NCBI GenBank assembly: GCA_025055175.1
Contig: JANWYT010000002.1
Coordinates: forward strand, 248,001-312,000
Length of the DNA: 64,000 nt
Direction: 5' to 3'
From: Anaerolineae bacterium
Lineage (GTDB): Bacteria > Chloroflexota > Anaerolineae > Aggregatilineales > Phototrophicaceae
Below, one piece after another: positions 32,929-39,804 of the stretch (position 1 is its first letter; each line of letters begins with the position of its first letter). The notes beneath the pieces are model-generated. The model had not been told where the DNA came from. It saw only the letters and a program-made list of their open reading frames with translations, and searched no databases. A program made the translations under genes and the position numbers.

Positions 32929-34131
32929 ATGTCGCCACACAACTCGCCTTTGTCGTCTGAGAGCGTTTCAATAGCCCGTGAGTTGCTGCGCCTCATCGCC
33001 CAAAAGCCCAGCCTGGATGCCATTGCACCGACAATCTTACAGTGGATTCAGCACATACTGCTGGCAGAAGCTGCTTTTCTGACGGTGTTCGAAGAGCCTC
33101 ATGTCTTCCACGGGCTTGGGATCGCCGAAGACGCATATGTGCTGGGGGATGATTGGTGGCAAAAGACTCTGGCGCGCATGATTGCAGCTGAGCCTGTTCA
33201 AGAAGCCACTCCAGCACCTTACAATGTCTTATATCCTCTGTGGATTTCCTTGCCGCTGGTGGTCAAGGGGCGCTCTGTCGGATGCCTGTGCCTCTTCTAC
33301 TCCAAGCCTATCGTTCTTGATGCTGCCCAACGCGAATGGCTGGTCATCGTCACCGACGCGCTGCTCATCTTGACCGAGAGCGCCAAGACCAGCGCGCGCC
33401 ATGAGAAACTCATGCGCAATCAGGCCGAATTTGTCCGTATTCTCTCTCATGATTTGCGCACGCCACTCACTTCCATTCTGGGCTTTGCCAGCATGTTGGA
33501 GAGCGGCACAATGGGCGATCTGAACGAAAAGCAGCGTTACTTCATCGAAAAAATCATCTCTGGTGTGGCACAGATGACTTCGCTAGTCGATAACATCCAA
33601 GACGCCGGGCGCTACGACCCAGAGACAGGCTTCTATCAAATGGAGCGCGCGCCTTTGGACTTGAACGAGCTAGCAGAGCGAATCGTCCAGAACCAGCTTG
33701 TCCCAGCAGAGAAGATGGACTTGGAATTGGTCTTCGTTCCCGATCCAGATGTGCCGATCATCAACGCAGACCAGCGCATGTTAGAGCGCTCTATCATCAA
33801 CTTAGTGGACAATGCCATCAAGTACACGCCAAATGGTGGTAAGATTGAAGTGCGCGTAAGCCACACCGATGAAGACGTTACAATTACAGTGCGCGATAAT
33901 GGGCTAGGGATCAGCGCAGAGAACATGCGTCAGCTGTTCCAGCGGCATTTTCGTATCCGCCGACCAGAGCATAAGAAGGTCAAAGGCAGTGGCCTGGGCC
34001 TGTTTATCGTGCGCAGCGTGGCGCGCCAACATGACGGTGAGGCGTTTGTGGAGAGCGTCGAAGGTCAGGGCAGCACGTTTGGCCTGCGACTGCCTTTGTC
34101 GGGTGCTAACCTTCTCGGTGGCGACCTTTAA
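32929..34131 (+). CDS. GAF-like sensor histidine kinase
   Basis: A 400-residue kinase without membrane helices. Residues ~10-150 look like a divergent GAF sensor domain. The H box is RILSHDLRTPLTSILGFASM, the N box NLVDNAIKYTPNGGK, G1 VRDNGLGIS, and G2 GSGLGLFIVRSVARQHDG. ATG at 32929 follows GGGGT; the frame to 32812 passes through the promoter and is not used. It faces the receiver-ATPase operon divergently. A cognate partner could be that receiver, but this is only positional inference. Confidence 0.87.
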   Translation: MSPHNSPLSSESVSIARELLRLIAQKPSLDAIAPTILQWIQHILLAEAAFLTVFEEPHVFHGLGIAEDAYVLGDDWWQKTLARMIAAEPVQEATPAPYNVLYPLWISLPLVVKGRSVGCLCLFYSKPIVLDAAQREWLVIVTDALLILTESAKTSARHEKLMRNQAEFVRILSHDLRTPLTSILGFASMLESGTMGDLNEKQRYFIEKIISGVAQMTSLVDNIQDAGRYDPETGFYQMERAPLDLNELAERIVQNQLVPAEKMDLELVFVPDPDVPIINADQRMLERSIINLVDNAIKYTPNGGKIEVRVSHTDEDVTITVRDNGLGISAENMRQLFQRHFRIRRPEHKKVKGSGLGLFIVRSVARQHDGEAFVESVEGQGSTFGLRLPLSGANLLGGDL

Positions 34132-34200
34132 CACGGCACTTGATGGCGAGCCTGTTGCATAGCGCTGCTCCGAGAGCGACTCTTTGTGTTAGGCTGGACA

Positions 34201-35991
34201 ATGACGATTAAGCTGCTTACGGAGGACGTCATCGCTCAGATTGCTGCTGGAGAGGTCGTCGAGCGTCCAGCATCGGTGGTCAAAGAGCTGATAGAGAACG
34301 CCCTAGATGCTGAGGCTCGCTACATACAGATTGAGGTTGAGCAAAGTGGGCGTCGGCTGATCCGCGTCTCTGACGATGGAAGCGGCATACGTTCAGCTGA
34401 GGTTGAACTGGCAGTATTGCGCCATGCCACCAGCAAGTTGCGTCAAGCCGAGGATTTACACGCTATTCGTACCTTAGGCTTTCGTGGAGAGGCCCTAGCG
34501 ACGATTGTCGCAGTGAGCCGTACAATCCTCATGACGCGCCATCGTGAAGAACAACAGGGTGTAGAGCTGCGCCTAGAGGGTGGCGCTCTGCTCAGCCGAA
34601 AGTTGATTGGCGTGCCAGCAGGCACAACAGTGACGGTAGAGAATTTGTTCTACAACACGCCTGCGCGTCTGAAGTTTCTCAAAACAGAGGTTTCTGAGAA
34701 GCGTTATATTGCTCAGTTAGTGCAAAACTACGCGCTAGCCTACCCACATGTGCGCTTTGTCTATCTGGTCGATGGGCGCGAAGCTTTCCGATCTAGCGGC
34801 AGCGGCCAGCTTGCCGATGTTATGGTGAGCGCTTTCGGGCTAGAGACGTTTAGGCGTATGCTGCCCATCCAGAGCGAGGAAGTCTTGCGTGATGGCAGTT
34901 TGGCGCGCGCCTGGGGCTACACGTCCCTGCCAGAGGTATATCGCAGCGACAGAGGACGCATGATTTTGTTCATCAACGGACGCTGGGTTCAGGATAGTGG
35001 GCTGTCTCATGCCATCGTCCAAGCGTATCAAAGCCTGTTGGCCAAAGGGCGGTATCCCTACTGCGTAGCACTCGTCAATCTGCCACCGTATTTTGTCGAT
35101 GTAAACGTCCATCCTGCCAAAGCTGAGGTGCGGTTTCAGGATTCTAACGCTGTCTTCGCTCTGCTGCAAAGGTCGGTACGTGACGCAATTGTGCCTGTTG
35201 TGCAACCTGGCGCGCGTCGCGTCGATTATGCCGACTTTGCTGAGAAGCCCATCGCTGGGCCTAAGTGGGCGCTGTTTGAAGAAGGCAGCACGCCGAGTGC
35301 GCGGGTTTCCTCTGTGTCCACGTCGAAAGCTCGTCAGCGTAACTTCGATGTTGACGAGGAAGATGAAGAAGCGCTCATTGCGCACATCCCAGAAGGGCCT
35401 GGTCGTCCGCTGCTCCCACGCACCCTGCCGCCCCTGCGCGTGGTTGGCCAAATTGGTGCTGCTTACATCGTGACAGAAGGGCCTTCAGGTATGTACCTCA
35501 TCGATCAAAACGCAGCTCATCAGCGCGTCTTGGTGGAACAGTGGGCCAGGACGTTGGAGACTGGTAATTTGGAGAGTCAGGTCGTCTCAGGGATGGTCAT
35601 CGATCTTCCAACGGCCGAGATGGGCCTGGTCGAACGCCATCATTCTCTCCTGTTGCGCCTGGGCTTTGATGTAGAAATATTTGGCACGAACACGGTGCGC
35701 TTGATGCGTGCGCCGCTCTGCCTGGGCGACCAGGACGCTGCGGCGGTGCTGGTGTCTCTGGTGGCAGCCTTGCGTCAGGCCGATGATCCACTGGCCAGCT
35801 CGATGGCGCGCTTAGCCGAGTGGACGGCTTTTCGTGTGGGCCAAGTCTTGAGTCGCGAAGAGATGCAAGCTGTGGTGCGCCAGCTAGAGCGCTGTCGCCA
35901 GCCTTTCGTCAGTCCAGCAGGCCGTCCTACGCTCATTCACATGAGCGCTGAGCAGCTCACCCGCGAGTTTAATCGGCGACCCCTGGGCTAA
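34201..35991 (+). CDS. mutL: DNA mismatch repair protein MutL, endonuclease motifs altered
   Basis: A 596-residue MutL. The GHKL ATPase N domain is complete: ELIENALDAEA, DDGSGI, RTLGFRGEAL, NVHPAKAEVRF. The C domain shows the places of the endonuclease motifs but not their residues: DQNAAHQRVLVE (35503-35535) instead of DQHAxxExxxxE, with His to Asn and Glu to Gln, and SPAGRP (35911-35928) instead of CPHGRP, losing Cys and His. Nicking activity is therefore doubtful. ATG at 34201 gives the normal N terminus MTIKLLTEDVIAQIAAGEVV. No mutS is in this window. Ends in a 4-base overlap with the convergent LysM gene. Confidence 0.93.
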   Translation: MTIKLLTEDVIAQIAAGEVVERPASVVKELIENALDAEARYIQIEVEQSGRRLIRVSDDGSGIRSAEVELAVLRHATSKLRQAEDLHAIRTLGFRGEALATIVAVSRTILMTRHREEQQGVELRLEGGALLSRKLIGVPAGTTVTVENLFYNTPARLKFLKTEVSEKRYIAQLVQNYALAYPHVRFVYLVDGREAFRSSGSGQLADVMVSAFGLETFRRMLPIQSEEVLRDGSLARAWGYTSLPEVYRSDRGRMILFINGRWVQDSGLSHAIVQAYQSLLAKGRYPYCVALVNLPPYFVDVNVHPAKAEVRFQDSNAVFALLQRSVRDAIVPVVQPGARRVDYADFAEKPIAGPKWALFEEGSTPSARVSSVSTSKARQRNFDVDEEDEEALIAHIPEGPGRPLLPRTLPPLRVVGQIGAAYIVTEGPSGMYLIDQNAAHQRVLVEQWARTLETGNLESQVVSGMVIDLPTAEMGLVERHHSLLLRLGFDVEIFGTNTVRLMRAPLCLGDQDAAAVLVSLVAALRQADDPLASSMARLAEWTAFRVGQVLSREEMQAVVRQLERCRQPFVSPAGRPTLIHMSAEQLTREFNRRPLG

Positions 35992-37124
35992 CGACTCAGC
36001 CACTGAAAACTGCGCCATTCACCTAGTCCGCCAATATAGCTGTATACGCCGTTGGCGTCAGCGCGAGCGACAGTGACGCGCCACTGCATGAGGTGCGTCT
36101 GACCGCTGGTGGGGATCAGCGCCTCTGGCAGGCGAATAGACGTATCACGGGTGACTTGCAGCCATGAGCGCCCATCGGTGCGATCCTGAAGTTCCAGCAA
36201 GTAGGCGTCTTGCGGCCCAAGTATGCCGACGCTGGCCCATTGAACAGTGAAGACTCCTGGTGGAGCAATTGCGCCATCAGGTGGGAAGATAGGGCGTGGT
36301 GCGGCGAAAGTCGGCGTTGACGTCGGGGTCTCGCTACCAGAAGGGGTGGGCGATGGCACGGGCGTTGAAGTCGGCAGAGGAACGTTGATACAGTCGTTCA
36401 AACGGATCAAGGGACGGCAGTTGGGACCGCCGCTGTACTGGTCGAAGCGGCAGCCCGTCCAGTTGAGATTCTGGTTGAGCTGGCTGATGATCTCCAGCGT
36501 GGTATTGTAGATGTCAGCGATCTCGACGATTGTTTGACCTTCGCGGACTGTGTGGCAACCCGGTTGAGCGCCCTGAGGAAGGGCAACAGAGCCAATTCGC
36601 GTTCCCACCCCAAGCGTAGCGTCGGCGGCTAGGGTGAGTTCAATCCCCTGCGGAATGGGCGTAGGGGTGCGTCGCGGAATGAGCAGCTCTGTGCCGGGCG
36701 GAGGGAGAAAATCGGCGCTACGCAGATTGTTGAGGCGGACAACTTCGGCGATGACCGAAGGATCAAAAGGCGGATAGCCCCAGGGTTGGAGCTGAAGGAT
36801 GTAGCCCAGGGTATCATTCGGTTGGATGATGTAGCTGTAGGGTGCAGGCGTCTCTGTGGGTGCAGGTGGTGCGGTCGGCTGTGCGATGGTTGGGACGCTT
36901 GGAATAGTAGCGATCATGACAGGTGGATTGGTGACGATGATGGCGGTCACGCTAGGCATGAGCGTCGGAGTGCTGATCTCCGTCTGCGTAGAACTTGGGC
37001 TGAGCGTCTCTGTTGGCGCAGGCGAGACGATAGCTTCGACGGTGGGCGTTTGCTGAGCATCGGGCAAACCTGAGCAGGCGCTTGAAGCGACGACGAGCAA
37101 CATGAGAAGAATACGTGGTTTCAT
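35988..37124 (-). CDS. LysM-domain lipoprotein
   Basis: A 378-residue exported protein. The start MKPRILLMLLVVASSACSG is a probable lipoprotein signal with Cys at ~17. A P/T/S-rich linker follows, then one LysM (~100-155, YIIQPNDTLGYILQLQPWGY to GTELLIPRR) and a second (~190-250, TVREGQTIVEIADIYNTTLE) containing a two-cysteine insertion (CRFDQYSGGPNCRP). After a second linker, the last ~100 residues form an Ig/Fn3-like beta domain (VFTVQWASVGILGPQDAYLL). Start 37124 is set by an ATGA overlap with the upstream paralogue's stop. It probably binds peptidoglycan or other GlcNAc polymers. Confidence 0.8.
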   Translation of the reverse strand: MKPRILLMLLVVASSACSGLPDAQQTPTVEAIVSPAPTETLSPSSTQTEISTPTLMPSVTAIIVTNPPVMIATIPSVPTIAQPTAPPAPTETPAPYSYIIQPNDTLGYILQLQPWGYPPFDPSVIAEVVRLNNLRSADFLPPPGTELLIPRRTPTPIPQGIELTLAADATLGVGTRIGSVALPQGAQPGCHTVREGQTIVEIADIYNTTLEIISQLNQNLNWTGCRFDQYSGGPNCRPLIRLNDCINVPLPTSTPVPSPTPSGSETPTSTPTFAAPRPIFPPDGAIAPPGVFTVQWASVGILGPQDAYLLELQDRTDGRSWLQVTRDTSIRLPEALIPTSGQTHLMQWRVTVARADANGVYSYIGGLGEWRSFQWLSR

Positions 37125-38314
37125 GGAGCAGCTTCTTGGCTTAGGCCTTGCCAAACGAACAGGCGTGGGTCGGTTTGAAAGGTGATGATCTCGCTAGTGG
37201 ATTGATGGACTATTCCTACTGTCCATCGGTATTCATGGCGTGCTGCGCTGCGGCCCTGCCACTCTGGTGGCACGACGAAGGAGATGTCCTGAGTGAAGGC
37301 GATGTAGCGTGCGCCACTGGTCAGATCTTCAACGTCCAGGCGATAGGCCTGGCCTGGCAGCAGCGTCGCAGAAGGACTCCAGCGCAGGGTGATGATGGCG
37401 TCTTGGGCGAAGAATTGGCGATCTGGTGGGCTGACGACGCTAGGCTTGTTGAAGGTGGCAGTTGGCGTAGGCGTAGCGGTGCTGTTAGGATCAGGCGTGG
37501 GCGAGAGCGTCGGCGTGGGCGATGGCGCAGGGACGCGCAAGCGCTGACCCACAGTGAGCTGCACAATGCACTCTGGGCCACCAAAGCGCTCGCCAAACTC
37601 ACAGCGCGCAAAATCGACCTCTGGATTGAGTTCTGAGAGGACTTTGGCGTTGGCGTTGTAAGCGACAGAGATGACGACGACGTTATCACCAGGCTGGACA
37701 GTGTGCCACATAATGCCTGGTGGCAGCGTGGCCGTGGCAGTCGGGGCAAAAGCATCGATGGATAAATCGACTTCCAGCATGGTGAGGCTGTTCCTGTCGG
37801 CATTGGCACCAATGCGCGTCGGAGTCTGAGACGGTGTAGCATTAGGATTGCGGGTGGCTGTGGCCCAGGGTATGACGATCTCTTGGCCAATTTGCAGCGA
37901 GGCAGGGTCGCGCAGACTGTTGAGCGCCAGCACGGTCGGGATGACGTCCATGCTGAAGTAACCGCAAGAACTGATGAGGCCGATGAGCGAGTCGCCGCTG
38001 TTGACGCGTCGTATGCAGGGCAATGGCGTAGGCGTGATGGATGGCGTGTAGGTCGCTGAAGGTGTATAGCTAGCGGTGGGGCTGGGTGGGCCTGCAGTGA
38101 CAGTGATTATGCTCAGCGTGGGGGTGAGGCTAGAAGTAGCGATGATTTGAGCGTTAGCTCTTTGATTCTGACTCGACAGCGACTCAAGGACGGGCAAGGC
38201 GAGTCCTAGCAGCACAAGACCGAGCAGCGCCACCAATCCAACCAACGCCAGCCTGGCCGGACGTCGGTGATGGCTCTCCATCAGGTCTGTCTCGCCATAC
38301 CGAAAATCAAACAC
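37121..38314 (-). CDS. LysM-domain protein with N-terminal membrane anchor
   Basis: A 397-residue paralogue of the following gene with the same plan. It has a membrane helix (~22-43, LALVGLVALLGLVLLGLALP), a T/P linker, a LysM with RRVNSGDSLIGLISSCGYFS, a second LysM HTVQPGDNVVVISVAYNANA carrying the insertion CEFGERFGGPEC, a PTPT linker, and a C-terminal Ig/Fn3-like domain (IITLRWSPSATLLPGQAYRL). GTG at 38314 or ATG at 38281 could start it; neither has a good ribosome site. A TATAAT (minus strand, 38362-38367) lies upstream. Its stop overlaps the next start as ATGA. Confidence 0.78.
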   Translation of the reverse strand: MFDFRYGETDLMESHHRRPARLALVGLVALLGLVLLGLALPVLESLSSQNQRANAQIIATSSLTPTLSIITVTAGPPSPTASYTPSATYTPSITPTPLPCIRRVNSGDSLIGLISSCGYFSMDVIPTVLALNSLRDPASLQIGQEIVIPWATATRNPNATPSQTPTRIGANADRNSLTMLEVDLSIDAFAPTATATLPPGIMWHTVQPGDNVVVISVAYNANAKVLSELNPEVDFARCEFGERFGGPECIVQLTVGQRLRVPAPSPTPTLSPTPDPNSTATPTPTATFNKPSVVSPPDRQFFAQDAIITLRWSPSATLLPGQAYRLDVEDLTSGARYIAFTQDISFVVPPEWQGRSAARHEYRWTVGIVHQSTSEIITFQTDPRLFVWQGLSQEAAP

Positions 38315-38391
38315 GCTAGGTAAGCCTTTTTGCTGAGCAGGGGCGTATTTTGCAAGCGCAAATTATAGCAAGCTTGGTGCAGGGCGCGAGG

Positions 38392-39360
38392 CTAAGGGCT
38401 GATGATGCCGCGCGTGGAGACGATGGCATTGGTGAGCGTCTGCTTGGCCGAGACAGAGCTGCGACCCAAAACGACGGTATTGCTGATAACTGCCCCTTGT
38501 CCGACGCTCGATCCGCGTTCTAGGTAGACGTATGGGCCAATGACAGCGTTCTGACCAACGGTCACCTGGGGGTCGATGCGCACAGGTGGAATGATGCGCA
38601 CTGTCTGATGGAGTTCGCTGAGAATATGGGTATCTTGGGCTTCCTCTAGCAGACGGCGATTGAGCAGCAGCAAGTCTTCATCGCGTTCTACGCACAACAC
38701 CCAGGACGTCTCGTTGATGATCTTGCGCGATTGGGGTTGCAGAGCATAGGCTAGAGCCAGATCAAGGAAATGTCGGGCATGATCGGGCGTTTCGTGGAGC
38801 TGCATCAAGTACTCCAATGAAGCTGTGCCGAAGACAGCATATTCTGTCAAGACCATGCTGCTAGTGTCTTTGGGTCGCGTGCGCTCGACTTCAAGATGAT
38901 TGGCGTCGCCCTGTTTGATGAAATAAGGCGACGAAAGTTGAGTGAGAGCGAAACGCGCGCCGCTCAGGATGAGGTGATCGGGATGTTCTGAATGCAAGTT
39001 GAGCAACGAGGAGGAGAAATTTTCGTGGGTGAAGCTGTTGTAGCTGGCGATGATGAACGGCTCTTGAATCTTGCGCGCAATGCGGGGCAACAAGTCAGCC
39101 GCGCTTTCCCGATCGGCCTCCAGCATGAACTCTGTATGCGCGTCGGCTACCCATTGTTTCTTGAGGTAAGAAGCGACTGACCCTTCGTTGAGTCCGACGA
39201 TGACGATGAAATGGCGTATGCCGCTACGATAGAGACGTTCCGCAACGCGCACGACCATAGGCTTGCCGATGGCAGGCAACATAGCTGGTGGCCGATCCTG
39301 GATGAGCTGACTGGTGTGTGATGGATGGCCCGTAGCCACGATAACAGCGTAGCGAATCAT
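38392..39360 (-). CDS. Nucleotidyltransferase-like protein with left-handed beta-helix tail
   Basis: A 322-residue protein resembling sugar-1-phosphate nucleotidyltransferases. The Rossmann-like N domain (AVIVATGHPSHTSQLIQDRP, PAMLPAIGKPMVVRVAERL) keeps the fold signals, yet the G-x-G-T-R nucleotide loop is replaced by ATGHPSHT, so catalysis is doubtful. The last ~60 residues are hexapeptide repeats (VTVGQNAVIGPYVYLERGSS). ATG at 39360 has GGAG 6-9 bases upstream; the frame to 39408 does not. It could be a degenerate GlmU-type or a regulatory relative. The gene sits upstream of the LysM pair. Confidence 0.65.
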   Translation of the reverse strand: MIRYAVIVATGHPSHTSQLIQDRPPAMLPAIGKPMVVRVAERLYRSGIRHFIVIVGLNEGSVASYLKKQWVADAHTEFMLEADRESAADLLPRIARKIQEPFIIASYNSFTHENFSSSLLNLHSEHPDHLILSGARFALTQLSSPYFIKQGDANHLEVERTRPKDTSSMVLTEYAVFGTASLEYLMQLHETPDHARHFLDLALAYALQPQSRKIINETSWVLCVERDEDLLLLNRRLLEEAQDTHILSELHQTVRIIPPVRIDPQVTVGQNAVIGPYVYLERGSSVGQGAVISNTVVLGRSSVSAKQTLTNAIVSTRGIISP

Positions 39361-39453
39361 GCAATCTCCGCGGGGATGATGAGAACGCTTCTTACCTAAT
39401 GCAGTCATTATACATCATGGCTCGCCTCGACTGAGAACGTACAGACGAATTTA

Positions 39454-39483
39454 ATGACTCTTGAGCTGAAACGAAGCTATAAT
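39454..39483 (+). promoter_or_regulatory. Promoter of the small HEAT-like gene
   Basis: ATGACT (39454-39459), 18-base spacer and perfect TATAAT (39478-39483). The GTG start lies 33 bases further on. Confidence 0.55.
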
Positions 39484-39516
39484 TGAAAGCATATTGTGAA
39501 GAAATGAGGGACGAAC

Positions 39517-39750
39517 GTGGCCAGACAACGCTTGGTCGAATATCACTTGGGACGCCTGAAAGACAAGCGCGCTGAAGTGCGCATTGAAGCGATCAACGAA
39601 CTTCTGCAACTGGATGCTGTGGAGGCACTGGACACTTTGCAGGAACTTTACAGGAACGATCCTGATGCAGAAGTCAAGAAAGCAGCACAGTCAGCGGGTC
39701 GGACTCTGTTTCTGAAGTCACGTCAACAGAGCAGCGAGTCTCAGGCCTAG
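39517..39750 (+). CDS. Small HEAT-repeat-like protein
   Basis: A 77-residue protein starting with GTG at 39517, with GAGGGA upstream. It is helical, and RLKDKRAEVRIEAINELLQL plus DPDAEVKKAAQSAGRTLFLK look like two HEAT-type helix pairs, with the D/P-D-A-x-V-R/K turn. It would be a protein-binding scaffold. It has its own promoter and is followed by a strong convergent terminator hairpin, so it appears to be a monocistronic unit. Exact function unknown. Confidence 0.65.
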   Translation: MARQRLVEYHLGRLKDKRAEVRIEAINELLQLDAVEALDTLQELYRNDPDAEVKKAAQSAGRTLFLKSRQQSSESQA

Positions 39751-39761
39751 ATTGTCAGAAG

Positions 39762-39793
39762 GGCCACAAAGCCGTCCTCAGGCATTTGTGGCC
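39762..39793. terminator. Bidirectional terminator hairpin
   Basis: GGCCACAAA (39762-39770) pairs perfectly with TTTGTGGCC (39785-39793), with an extra inner GCC/GGC pairing possible. It lies in the 54-base gap between the convergent HEAT-like and valS genes and can serve both. Confidence 0.65.
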
Positions 39794-39804
39794 TCGTTCG
39801 AAGT

